Of a DNA stretch of 64,000 nucleotides, positions 35,517-44,543 are shown piece by piece. The stretch comes from Bdellovibrionales bacterium (lineage in GTDB: Bacteria > Bdellovibrionota > UBA2428): assembly GCA_018266335.1 (NCBI GenBank), contig JAFEAR010000198.1, forward strand, positions 22,188 through 86,187, given 5' to 3'. How positions within the stretch are numbered: position 1 is the first letter of the stretch; each line of letters starts with the position of its first letter. The notes beneath the pieces were generated by a model. That model did not search any database and had not been told where the DNA came from. It was given only the letters and a program-made list of their open reading frames with translations. The position numbers and the translations under genes are program-made.

Positions 35517-38411
35517 ATGAAGCGTTGTGTCCGGCAGTATGCCGTTTTTATGGGACTGCTCACGACTCAATGCATTAGCAGCGTGTCGCAGGCAGCTGCC
35601 TATTTCCAAACCGAAATCATTCACCGCAACTCCAAGGGCAACATTCACGTCCAGCTGGTCATGTCCGAGGCACTGAAGGATTCAGCCCCCCTTCTGGCCG
35701 ACAAAACGCGTCATGCGCTTAAGCAAGCGGAGACTCGCTTAGGCGTTCCGCTGCGCGAGGATTTGGCCTTTTTCTTTGACGCCGAACCCGACGCCAGCAA
35801 CGGCCTGGCCACAATTTTGCCCAACAACCGCATTCTCGTGCAAACCGAAGCGCCCGAACTGGGCGAGAGCATCGGATTTTCGCAGGACTATTTGGCCGAC
35901 ACCATTTTGCACGAACTCGGCCACATGAGTTACCTGCAGCAGCGGGCCGGCATCTTCGAATTCTTCGACAAAATTTTTGGCAACGCCTCACGTCCCCTCG
36001 GCCTGTGGCCACGCTGGATGCACGAAGGCACGGCCGTATGGGTGGAAGGGGCCACGGGAGGCCGCCCGCAGTCCGGAGTCATCGAGCTCGAGCTACGCAA
36101 GTACGCCGAATATGCCAAGCGTACCCAGCTTGAACCCTTGCAAAGTTCCGACCTCGACGGCGACGACGGCTCTGCGCACCACGAACCTGGCAACCTTCCC
36201 TACCACTTTGGATATTTGCTCATGGAAGCGGCCGCCGAGCTCTCGCACGAAGCGACACCCCTTAAAAAATTGGTTGATGCCTCGAGCCACAGCCTAGGCG
36301 CGAGCTTTCGCGCGCTCTTCCGCGACAACGTGCGCGATCTCGACTCACTCTTCACCGATGCAAAACGTCGTTGGGCTGCCACGCCCTTGCCCGCGGAAGC
36401 ACGTAAATACCGCGTGCTGAGCGAGGCCACCTCGCTGCGCGGTCCTTACCGCAATGGTGCGCAGCTGAGCTGGATCGAAAGCCGCGGCACCGACACCCCG
36501 TGGGTGCTCCGCGCGAGCAACGACTCCGGAGTCAGCACCGACGTTCAATGGAAATTCCATTATTCTTTTCCGCTTCAAGCTTACCGCTATTCTGGAGCCA
36601 AGCGTTGGCTCGTACTGGCCCGTAAAATTCAAGCCGACGGCACCGGCACCGAACGGCGCCTACAAATCCTCAACGACGACGGCGACGCACTCTGTGAATT
36701 CTCCCTGCGCGCCCGGGTGCGGGAACTCGCCGTCCAGGATGCACAGCTAGCGTGGATCCGCGGTGAAGAATCGGGCCGCGAATATTTAGAGCGGGCCACG
36801 ATCGATGTGGAAAATTGCGCGCTCAAGGATGTGCAACTTGTCACGCAGAGCCTCGTGGCGTTTGAACGCCTCTCGACGCCGAGTTGGACGCCCAGCGGTC
36901 AACTCGTTTACTCGCGCGCAAGGGGACTAGACTCGTACCACGAGGGCCTGGAACTCGGAAACGGAACACGCGTGCTGCTACCCGAAATAAGCGGCCAAGC
37001 CACGGCGCTCGGTGCGCCGGAATCGCTCCCCGCCACCGAGTGCGGCACTGCGGCCGAAAGCTGTTGGCTAGCCCACGAATTTTCGCGCAGCAATTGGGGG
37101 CCCGTACTCATCCAAAAAAACGCTATCGGCTGGAGTGCGCGCAGGCTGAGTCTCAACACGGGCGCCACGCAAAGCACTTACGATGCCGAACATCACCGCA
37201 TCGTGGTGCGCCGTTCACTCTGGGACAAACAACAATTGCTCGAAGTAACGGCGGCCGACTTTACGGGCACGCCCATTGTGCTCACGACCGAGCGTAGTCG
37301 CGACCTGCCCACCCCCAGCCCTGTGCCGCCACTCGATTCCGAGCTGCAAAACTATTCACCGTGGGCCTCGCTCTGGCCCCACTTTTGGATGCCCTCGCTG
37401 GCCATCGTGCCGGATGGTTTCTGGATCATGGGCGAAACATTTTATGAGGATCTTGCGCACGAGTGGTCCGGCGATACGATCGCCGGCTACGATTCATCCG
37501 TTGGCCGCCCCTTCGTGCTGAGCTCGCTTCTCCGCGCTAACATTTACGAGGCGCCCATTTCGCAGCTAGGATTTTCGGCCGAGTATTTGCCCGTTTACAA
37601 TTACTACGCCGCGCCGGGCGCCAGCCGCGCGCAGGACCGCTGGGGAGCGCGCATCAACGCGGGCCTCTTTCAACTGACTACGCGAGAATTTACTTACAGT
37701 GTTTCTCCGCAGCTAGAGTACCTACAGGCAAGTCAGAGCTCGAACCTCGCGGCCTTCCGGTACCTTATTCCCTCCGTGGCCATGCGCGTGCGCTCGCCCT
37801 ACGGCCTCGACAGCAGCACGCCCCGCACGGCCAATTCCGTACAGCACTGGGGCGCCAGCCTGGGCGTGCAGGGGGGCTGGGTCCGCGAGGCCTTCTCTCA
37901 GGGAACGCTTAATTTTACCGGCCCCCTGGGACGCACGGCCGTGCAAAGTACTTTTCAGTTGGCCGCTACGGGTGAACGTAACTTTCCGGCGCAGTATTTC
38001 GAGTGGGGCGGATTGCCGGACGTGGCGACTTCGCTGAACGCCGGTTACCTGACGCGGGGATTCAATCCGCGTATGGCCTATGCGCGGCAAGTTTTCCGCT
38101 CGGCCATCGATTGGCAATTCACGCTCGCCAAACCCCAATGGACGCTCTCGTGGAACCGCGGAAGAGTGGCCACGCTCGAAAACCACTGGATTGCCGAGAC
38201 CGTCAGCTTCGCCCAGTTCGCTCCTGGCGGGGGCACAGCGCGTTTCCAACTGGGGCGTCAATATTTCACCACCGTGGGCACCACCCTCGACGCCTGGAGT
38301 TCGGCGCTCCACTACATCAATGTCGTTGCGAGTCTGGGCGCCTTTCACGGCTTCGGCCCCTACGGTGACACACGATTTACCGTGGTGCTCAGATCCTGGC
38401 TCGATCTCTAA
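35517..38411 (+). CDS. Outer-membrane metalloprotease with beta-propeller and C-terminal barrel
   Basis: A 964-residue protein started at ATG 35517 (signal peptide ending SQAAA; an earlier in-frame ATG lies inside the pal promoter). Residues about 60-290 are a gluzincin-type zinc peptidase: HELGH at 132-136 and WMHEGTAVW with Glu170 as third ligand, the Peptidase-MA-like layout. Residues about 310-600 look like a WD/TolB-type beta-propeller (repeated LAWIRG, LVYSRARGLDSY segments). The last 330 residues are barrel strands ending FTVVLRSWLDL. The protease would therefore be anchored in the outer membrane by its own barrel. The target is unknown; the ribosome-binding site is weak. Confidence 0.8.
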   Translation: MKRCVRQYAVFMGLLTTQCISSVSQAAAYFQTEIIHRNSKGNIHVQLVMSEALKDSAPLLADKTRHALKQAETRLGVPLREDLAFFFDAEPDASNGLATILPNNRILVQTEAPELGESIGFSQDYLADTILHELGHMSYLQQRAGIFEFFDKIFGNASRPLGLWPRWMHEGTAVWVEGATGGRPQSGVIELELRKYAEYAKRTQLEPLQSSDLDGDDGSAHHEPGNLPYHFGYLLMEAAAELSHEATPLKKLVDASSHSLGASFRALFRDNVRDLDSLFTDAKRRWAATPLPAEARKYRVLSEATSLRGPYRNGAQLSWIESRGTDTPWVLRASNDSGVSTDVQWKFHYSFPLQAYRYSGAKRWLVLARKIQADGTGTERRLQILNDDGDALCEFSLRARVRELAVQDAQLAWIRGEESGREYLERATIDVENCALKDVQLVTQSLVAFERLSTPSWTPSGQLVYSRARGLDSYHEGLELGNGTRVLLPEISGQATALGAPESLPATECGTAAESCWLAHEFSRSNWGPVLIQKNAIGWSARRLSLNTGATQSTYDAEHHRIVVRRSLWDKQQLLEVTAADFTGTPIVLTTERSRDLPTPSPVPPLDSELQNYSPWASLWPHFWMPSLAIVPDGFWIMGETFYEDLAHEWSGDTIAGYDSSVGRPFVLSSLLRANIYEAPISQLGFSAEYLPVYNYYAAPGASRAQDRWGARINAGLFQLTTREFTYSVSPQLEYLQASQSSNLAAFRYLIPSVAMRVRSPYGLDSSTPRTANSVQHWGASLGVQGGWVREAFSQGTLNFTGPLGRTAVQSTFQLAATGERNFPAQYFEWGGLPDVATSLNAGYLTRGFNPRMAYARQVFRSAIDWQFTLAKPQWTLSWNRGRVATLENHWIAETVSFAQFAPGGGTARFQLGRQYFTTVGTTLDAWSSALHYINVVASLGAFHGFGPYGDTRFTVVLRSWLDL

Positions 38412-38435
38412 GCGGGCACATGTAATAATCGGGGC

Positions 38436-39179
38436 ATGGAACTCTCTTGCCCGTCCTGCGGCGTGAAGCACAGGACCGAAGACCATCGGGGAGCCTTTGA
38501 GATCCTGTGCGTCTGCGGCTATTCCATTTTAATTCCCGACGAAGCCGCGCTCGCCGAACCCGTCGCAGAGGAAGCTCCGTCCTCGCCCATCTCGATGGAC
38601 GCCGAAGATGCCGCGCTCGCCGTGCAGCCTCCGCTCCAACAATCCGATGCCCCGCAGGCGCTCGAAATGACCCCGCCCGATCAGCTGCCGAGCGAAATGG
38701 TCTACGATCCCTTCGAACTGAATCCGCCGCCCCCCCCCACTGAATCGATTCCCTCTCCGCCCATGGACCATCAAAGCGAAGGCTATTCGGGCGGCGAGGC
38801 CACCGCGGCCGGCACCGAAATGTCCTTCGATGCTCCGCCCATCGCGGAGGCGCCTCCTGCGCCCGAAGCCGCGCCTACGCCCAGCCAAAAACTGGTGGAG
38901 CGTGTGCAAGCGGCTTCAATGGGACGATTGCTCGGCCAATCCTTCGATTTGAAGTGCAGCGAGCTGTCGCGCGACGCCCTCGTAGAAGTAAGCAAGCGCT
39001 GCCTGCGTCTGATGAAGGACCGGCCCTGGCTCGAGAACGAATTGCGCTCCCGCGGGATTGATCTGGAAACGCTAGCCGATCGGCCCACGCTTACGGACGT
39101 ACCCGAAATTATTGCCCTCGAAATTTATCTTACTTGCTTTGAATTGGGCGGCGTTTGCGATTTGCAACGCAAGACTTAA
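38436..39179 (+). CDS. Zinc-ribbon protein with Pro-rich linker
   Basis: A 247-residue cytoplasmic protein. Residues 5-28 hold a zinc-ribbon-like set of cysteines (CPSCG and CVCG). A disordered acidic, Pro-rich stretch of about 110 residues follows, then a compact helical C-terminal domain of 95 residues (RVQAASMGRLLGQSF to FELGGVCDLQRK). The layout resembles MJ0042-type zinc-ribbon proteins of the delta group that carry regulatory or gliding-related domains, but the C-terminal domain was not recognised. It lies 3 bp upstream of ppk and may be co-expressed with it. Confidence 0.65.
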   Translation: MELSCPSCGVKHRTEDHRGAFEILCVCGYSILIPDEAALAEPVAEEAPSSPISMDAEDAALAVQPPLQQSDAPQALEMTPPDQLPSEMVYDPFELNPPPPPTESIPSPPMDHQSEGYSGGEATAAGTEMSFDAPPIAEAPPAPEAAPTPSQKLVERVQAASMGRLLGQSFDLKCSELSRDALVEVSKRCLRLMKDRPWLENELRSRGIDLETLADRPTLTDVPEIIALEIYLTCFELGGVCDLQRKT

Positions 39180-39182
39180 CGT

Positions 39183-41228
39183 ATGCGGCGCAAGCTCCTT
39201 GAAGACCCTGACTCAAAATATTTTTCGCGGGAGCTAAGCTGGCTCGCCTTCAACGAACGCGTGCTCGACGAAGCCGCCGACACTACGAATCCTCTCCTGG
39301 AACGCATGAAGTTCCTGGCCATCGTGTCGAACAACCTGGAAGAGTTCTTTATGATTCGCGTGGCCGGCTTGTTCCGCCTACGCAAGGAAGCCCTGGAGCG
39401 CGGCGAAGAACCCAAACTGCGCGATGGATTTACGATCGATCACCTGCTCGAGCGTATTCGCCTGTGGGTGTTCAGCCAGAAGATGCGCCAAGCTCAACTC
39501 TTCGAAGACATTCGGCGCGACCTCACCGCCGCGGGCCTGCACATCGAGAGCGGCGCCTCGCCCCTGGCCCAGCAAATTTTTGAAGAACGCGTGCTTCCGC
39601 ACATTGCTCCCATCCGCATTCCGGACGAAATGCCCATCACGCACATTCGCGGCAGCAAACTTTACCTCTTGGCTCGCCATTCTAAATCGCGCTCGCTCAT
39701 CGAAATTCCACCCGCCGTGCCGCGCTTGTTTATCGTAAAAACGAAGCACGTGTTTTTAACCGAACGGTTGATCGATACTTATCGCGACATCGTCTTCAAA
39801 AACCAAGACGTGCACGAGCTCTTCGCCTTTAAGGTGTCGAAGGACGCCGAAATTGAAATCGACGAAGAAGCCGACGATCCCTTGCTGGAGCTAGAGGAGC
39901 AAATCGCTACGCGCGATTTTGGCCCCATTGTGCGCATGGAAATCGACTCGCTGAACCTAAGCGAATCCGTGCGCTGGCTGCAGAATCAACTCAAAGCTCC
40001 CGCCGAAACACTCTACCAATTGGCACTCCCGCTCGATCTGCGCGCCTTCCTGACCCTGCATAATTTGCGGGCCTTCAAAAAATTGAAGTATTCCTATCCC
40101 GAACCCAAGCGGCCGCCGAGTTTGCCAGCCGGACTGGCTCCCGCGCAGTTCTTTCGCAGTCTAGAAAAGCACGACATTCTCTTGCACCACCCCTACCAGT
40201 CCTTCGACCCAGTGGTGGAACTCGTGCAAAACGCCGCGCGCGATCCCGCTACCAAACACATCTACCAAACGCTGTACCGCACCTCGGGCAAGAGCCCCAT
40301 TTTGGAGGCCCTCATGAACGCGGCCCACGCGGGCAAACAGGTCACGGCGCTCATCGAGGTCAAAGCGCGCTTCGACGAAGCCAATAACATTCGCTGGGGC
40401 CGCGCTCTGGAAAAGGCCGGCGCACGGGTGCTGTACAATACCGACGAACACAAAGTGCACGCCAAACTCACTTACGTGGAGCGCAAGGTAGGCAAGAACA
40501 TCAAGAGCTACCTGCATGTAAGCACGGGCAACTACCATCCGCGCACGGCTAAGCTGTACACGGACCTGGCGCTTATGACCACGGATCCCCAGGCCGCCAC
40601 GGACGCTAAGCGCCTCTTCGAATGCATCAACGAGAGCGAAAAAACCGAGCAGCTATCGCTGAACGGCTTTAAGAGCTGGGTAGTGGCACCCAACGACCTG
40701 CACCCCAAGATCATTGAATGGATTGAGAACGAAAAGAAAAACGCTCAACAGGGCAAGCCCGCCGGCATTCGCGCCAAAATGAACGGCCTCGTGGAGCACA
40801 AGGTTATCGACGCACTCTACGCCGCCAGCCAGGCGGGAGTAAAAATCGACCTCATCGTGCGCGGCATGTGCTGCTTGCGTCCGGGCGTGCCGGGCCTGTC
40901 CGAAAACATTCGCGTGCGCTCCATCGTGGACAAATACTTGGAGCATAGCCGCCTGTTTATTTTCGAGAACGGCGGCGAGCGTAAGCTCTGGCTATCATCG
41001 GCCGATTGGATGCCGCGTAACTTCTTTAGGCGCATCGAACTTGCCGTGCCCATCCGCAACTCGAAGATGATCGAGTTTCTGGCGGACAAGGTTTGGTCCT
41101 ACTACGATTTAGAAAACGTACGCGCCCAGCAGTGCGACATTAATGGCGTGTACCATCGGGTGCCGCTGCAAGGCGAAGCCTTCCGCTCGCAATTTGCCTT
41201 TGAAGTTTTGGACGTGCCCGAGTTTTAA
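39183..41228 (+). CDS. ppk: Polyphosphate kinase 1
   Basis: A 681-residue enzyme that makes inorganic polyphosphate from ATP. N-terminal motifs SRELSWLAFNERVLDEA and FLAIVSNNLEEFFMIRV, the ALIEVKARFDEANNIRW segment, DEHKVHAKL with the likely phosphorylated His426, then HVSTGNYHPRTAKLYTD and RGMCCLRPGVPGLSENI are all typical of PPK1. All four domains are present and length is normal. The 3' end overlaps the convergent murF stop by 4 bp. It follows the zinc-ribbon gene with a 3-bp gap. Confidence 0.97.
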   Translation: MRRKLLEDPDSKYFSRELSWLAFNERVLDEAADTTNPLLERMKFLAIVSNNLEEFFMIRVAGLFRLRKEALERGEEPKLRDGFTIDHLLERIRLWVFSQKMRQAQLFEDIRRDLTAAGLHIESGASPLAQQIFEERVLPHIAPIRIPDEMPITHIRGSKLYLLARHSKSRSLIEIPPAVPRLFIVKTKHVFLTERLIDTYRDIVFKNQDVHELFAFKVSKDAEIEIDEEADDPLLELEEQIATRDFGPIVRMEIDSLNLSESVRWLQNQLKAPAETLYQLALPLDLRAFLTLHNLRAFKKLKYSYPEPKRPPSLPAGLAPAQFFRSLEKHDILLHHPYQSFDPVVELVQNAARDPATKHIYQTLYRTSGKSPILEALMNAAHAGKQVTALIEVKARFDEANNIRWGRALEKAGARVLYNTDEHKVHAKLTYVERKVGKNIKSYLHVSTGNYHPRTAKLYTDLALMTTDPQAATDAKRLFECINESEKTEQLSLNGFKSWVVAPNDLHPKIIEWIENEKKNAQQGKPAGIRAKMNGLVEHKVIDALYAASQAGVKIDLIVRGMCCLRPGVPGLSENIRVRSIVDKYLEHSRLFIFENGGERKLWLSSADWMPRNFFRRIELAVPIRNSKMIEFLADKVWSYYDLENVRAQQCDINGVYHRVPLQGEAFRSQFAFEVLDVPEF

Positions 41229-42529
41229 ATTCGTGCCTGCACGGCTTCGAGAACTTTTTCTAGGCGCATGCCCCGCGAACCCTTCAGCAAGACCACCGAC
41301 TCCGCAAGCGCCGACACATCTAGGGATTCGGCGGCCGTAGCGGAATCGGGAAAATCTTTAACCTGAGAAATCTTTTCGCGAAAGCGCGGTGCCAAGCGAC
41401 CGAATTCGGGCCCCACGAGCGTGAGCGTGGCCGGTTGAGCGCCGACAATGTCCGCCACCACGGACTCGTGCGCGGATGCCGTTACGTCGCCCAAATCGAG
41501 CATATCGCCCAGAATAAGATGCAGGGGCTTTTTGTGCTGGCGAGCCAGCTGCGCCGCACTACCCACCCCCGCTCGCAACGACGAGGGATTGGAGTTGTAG
41601 TGATCGGCCACCAGCAGCAAACCACTCGGCAACATCTGCAAATTACCGCGGCCTTCGGGAAGCTCGAGGCGATCAATAGCCGCCAGAACTTCGGCTTCTT
41701 TGAGTCCGAGCTGCTGAGCCACTCCGAGCGCGAGCGTGGCGTTCTGAATGGCGTAAGCGTTTGGCAAACGTTCGCGCAAACGCTGCGCCGCTTTAGTCGA
41801 TTGGAGCGTAGGATCCGCGGGCGTCAGAATAACATTCTCCGTGCCCGCAAAGCGTCGCAGCCACGGGTCACTGCCCGGAGCAAAACAAATGCCGCCGCGC
41901 TTGAGCGTGACGTCGAACAAAATACGTTCTTCCTTGAACACGTTCTCCACCGACTTAAGTAAATTCAAATGCTCTTCGCCAATAGACGTAAGGAGTGCGA
42001 TGTCCGGCTGCACGAGTTCCGCATGCCGAGCCATATCGCCCGGAGCATCAATGCCCACTTCAACGACGGCGCATTCTACGTCCGGATGCAGCTGCTCGAG
42101 TGTTTTGGGAATACCCAGCTCACCGTTTTGCGACTTAAGCGTCTTTACGGTTTTAAAGCGCGTAGCAAGAATGGTGGCCAAAAACTCTTTAGTGGAAGTT
42201 TTGCCCGAGCTACCGCCCACGGCAATCACGCGCCCCTGAAATTTACGCCGAAACAATCCTGCCACCGCGCGGTGCGCGGAGTGCGGGTTGTCGACTTCCA
42301 GAATCAAATCGGACTGCACATGGTTCTCGGCCGACCAGCCCTTTTGCACCAGCACCAAGGTGGGCTTTTGCTCGAGCACGGCCTTCACGTAGCGGTGGCC
42401 ATCGCTCGTTTCGCCCTTGAGCGCCACGAAAATATCGCCCGGCGCAAAATTGCGTGAATCCGAAGTAAAGGCGCGCGCACGGTGTACAGCTTCGAAGAAT
42501 TTTTGAAAATCACTCGATCCCGGCTTCAT
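41225..42529 (-). CDS. murF: UDP-N-acetylmuramoyl-tripeptide--D-alanyl-D-alanine ligase
   Basis: A 434-residue Mur ligase that adds D-Ala-D-Ala to the UDP-MurNAc-tripeptide. Residues near the N-terminus give FTSDSRNFAPGDIFVALKG, the ATP loop is GSSGKTSTKE (GSNGKTTTKE in most MurF), followed by NGELGIP, EVGID, SIGEEHL and ADHYNSNPSSL (usually DDSYNANP). I start it at ATG 42529, whose A-T-G overlaps the murD stop (ATGA). The substitutions are conservative, so the enzyme is probably functional. It is the last gene of thiN-murD-murF. Confidence 0.93.
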   Translation of the reverse strand: MKPGSSDFQKFFEAVHRARAFTSDSRNFAPGDIFVALKGETSDGHRYVKAVLEQKPTLVLVQKGWSAENHVQSDLILEVDNPHSAHRAVAGLFRRKFQGRVIAVGGSSGKTSTKEFLATILATRFKTVKTLKSQNGELGIPKTLEQLHPDVECAVVEVGIDAPGDMARHAELVQPDIALLTSIGEEHLNLLKSVENVFKEERILFDVTLKRGGICFAPGSDPWLRRFAGTENVILTPADPTLQSTKAAQRLRERLPNAYAIQNATLALGVAQQLGLKEAEVLAAIDRLELPEGRGNLQMLPSGLLLVADHYNSNPSSLRAGVGSAAQLARQHKKPLHLILGDMLDLGDVTASAHESVVADIVGAQPATLTLVGPEFGRLAPRFREKISQVKDFPDSATAAESLDVSALAESVVLLKGSRGMRLEKVLEAVQARI

Positions 42530-43827
42530 GCGGCTCCCCAAATTTCCTTCACCGCGGCGGCGAAGTTGCGACCGCGATCTTCGAAACCCTTGAACTCATC
42601 CAGGCTAGTACCCCCCGGAGATAGCAACACTATATCGCCAGCCTTGGCGCGGCCATGCAGTGATTCCAGCGCGCCCCGCATTTTGCCGAAGACTTCGCCC
42701 GGCAGCCCAGACTTCTGCTGGGCCAGCGCTCCACACTCGCCGAAGAAGGCAAAGTGCAGCTGCGAATTTTTTCCGAGCACTTGGAGCTTTTCCCACGGCA
42801 GTTTTTTATCGCGGCCACCCAGCAGAACCCAAGTTTGCCCGTTACCGTGAACAAAAGAATTCACCGCCGTGAGCACGCTCTCCATGGCCGTGGCCTTGCT
42901 ATCGTTCACAAAACGAATGCCCTTGGCTTCGTGCACCAATTCCAAACGATGCGGCAAGCCCCGATAAGCTAGCAGCGCCTCGTAACAGCTCAGCGGCCAC
43001 TCTAAGCGCCGCGCCAAAGTGGCCGCTACCGCAATGTTGTCGGCATTGTGTGCGCCCAGCAATTGCGCGCGAGCAAAGTCGGCGACTTTGAGCGGCGAAG
43101 ATTCGGGGGTCGAAAAAATAAGCTCGCCCGTGTCGTCGTTGGCCGCAATTATCTTCTGCGCAAAGTGCCGCAAATCCCCGCCGTGAGCGTTGAGCACGGC
43201 CGGACCGCGCGTGTGATTGATAAGCTTCCACTTGGTTTCGTAGTAGGCCTCGAGCGATTCGTAACGCTCCAAGTGATTGCGATTTAAACTGGTCAGCACC
43301 GAGGCCACGCATTTTAGACCAGCGCATTTTTCGAGCTGAAAGCTTGAAAGCTCTAAAATCACCCACTCCGTGCGCTGCCGCCGTCCGTGCAGAACATCCG
43401 CCACGTAGGCGGCCAGGGGCACGCCCAGGTTACCGCCCACAAAAACATCGGGGCAAAAACTGCGCGCCGCCTCGCCAATCAGCGAAACCGTCGTGCTCTT
43501 ACCCACCGAACCCGTCACGCCCACAACTTTTTCGGTGGTGAGCTGCGCACACGCCAGCTCAAGCTCGCTCGTAACCATGCCGCCGGCGGCTTCGAAGGCC
43601 ACAATCCACGGCGTACTGAGCGGCACGCCCGGCGACACCAGCAAAGTGCGAGGTTTAAATTGGGTAAGCAGCGCGGCGGGATCGCTAAAGGCGCCCTTGC
43701 CGGGCGTTTGATCGAACAGCGTTACCTGCGCACTCGGAATGCGTAGTCCCGCAAGTAAATCAATTGCGGCCTGGCCGCTGATGCCCGCACCAATCACGGC
43801 CACGGGTAAGGGATAAGGAAAGCTCAC
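42526..43827 (-). CDS. murD: UDP-N-acetylmuramoylalanine--D-glutamate ligase
   Basis: A 433-residue Mur ligase that adds D-Glu to UDP-MurNAc-L-Ala. Start GTG 43827 overlaps the thiN stop as GTGA. Motifs: VIGAGISGQAA, VSPGVPLSTP, GVTGSVGKSTT (GITGTNGKTTT usually), GGNLGVPL, ELSSFQLE, LNRNHLERY (DHLDRH usually), NDSKATAMES (NDSKATN usually), GGRDKK and the C-terminal FKGFEDRGRNF. Several normally invariant residues in the ATP loop and the metal region are changed, but always to similar ones. Overlaps with neighbours at both ends point to tight translational coupling. Confidence 0.92.
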   Translation of the reverse strand: MSFPYPLPVAVIGAGISGQAAIDLLAGLRIPSAQVTLFDQTPGKGAFSDPAALLTQFKPRTLLVSPGVPLSTPWIVAFEAAGGMVTSELELACAQLTTEKVVGVTGSVGKSTTVSLIGEAARSFCPDVFVGGNLGVPLAAYVADVLHGRRQRTEWVILELSSFQLEKCAGLKCVASVLTSLNRNHLERYESLEAYYETKWKLINHTRGPAVLNAHGGDLRHFAQKIIAANDDTGELIFSTPESSPLKVADFARAQLLGAHNADNIAVAATLARRLEWPLSCYEALLAYRGLPHRLELVHEAKGIRFVNDSKATAMESVLTAVNSFVHGNGQTWVLLGGRDKKLPWEKLQVLGKNSQLHFAFFGECGALAQQKSGLPGEVFGKMRGALESLHGRAKAGDIVLLSPGGTSLDEFKGFEDRGRNFAAAVKEIWGAA

Positions 43828-44456
43828 GCCACTAACATAGCACTGGGCAAGATGAGCCACAAAGAACCGCGCCGCAGCCGTACCAAAATTTTTGCTTTGG
43901 TTGCGACGTTGCTGAGCCCGTGCGAGCCGGCGGTCAATTTTCCATTCTTCGGCGCGTACTTAAGGCCCTCCAAACGCAGGCCCTCCACGCTCTCGCCAAT
44001 AGGCAGGAGCGAAACTAAGTCGCCGCGCCGGACACGCCATGAGTGCGCAGCTCCGCGGCGGGCCGAAACGTGGTGCAAAGAAGCTTCATCCGCGCGCAAC
44101 TCAAAGCGTGTCGGGGTGTCGCGCAATAAACGGTGTGCGTCGGCCATAACGGCAAGCTGGTGATCGATGCGCCCGCCCACAAAGCCCATCGCTACGATTT
44201 CGGCGGGCTCCTCAATCAGAGCGCACTGCAGGGCCGCGTAAAAATCGCTGCGGTCTTTTTGGGCCGGCAAAGTTACGGCCGGAATATTCTGCAAAAGTTT
44301 GGGGTTGCGCAAACTGTCCCAATCACCAATGGCCCAATCGACCGGCAACCTTTGCCGCGCACAAAAATCCAAGCCACCATCGACCGCTACGACCCGGTCA
44401 AAATCGCGCGGTAAAGGAGCTTCAACCAGGAGGGGCCCCACAAGCAGAGTTCTCAT
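43824..44456 (-). CDS. thiN: Thiamine pyrophosphokinase
   Basis: A 210-residue enzyme that makes thiamine diphosphate from thiamine and ATP. VVAVDGGLDFC, the metal-binding GDWDSL, QKDRSDFYAAL (KD-TD-AL motif) and GFVGGRIDHQLAV are the family signatures; the C-terminal beta domain ends in LRRGSLWLIL. I start it at ATG 44456; an earlier in-frame codon adds 8 residues without support. It is the first gene of an overlapping string with murD and murF, an unusual partnership. Confidence 0.88.
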   Translation of the reverse strand: MRTLLVGPLLVEAPLPRDFDRVVAVDGGLDFCARQRLPVDWAIGDWDSLRNPKLLQNIPAVTLPAQKDRSDFYAALQCALIEEPAEIVAMGFVGGRIDHQLAVMADAHRLLRDTPTRFELRADEASLHHVSARRGAAHSWRVRRGDLVSLLPIGESVEGLRLEGLKYAPKNGKLTAGSHGLSNVATKAKILVRLRRGSLWLILPSAMLVA

Positions 44457-44543
44457 GCCCCCAATCAAACAGATTCCCAATGCTTTCGCGAGCTCCCAGC
44501 TTCACCCAAACTTCACGCGACCCCTGCGCCGCCCCGCGCGATA

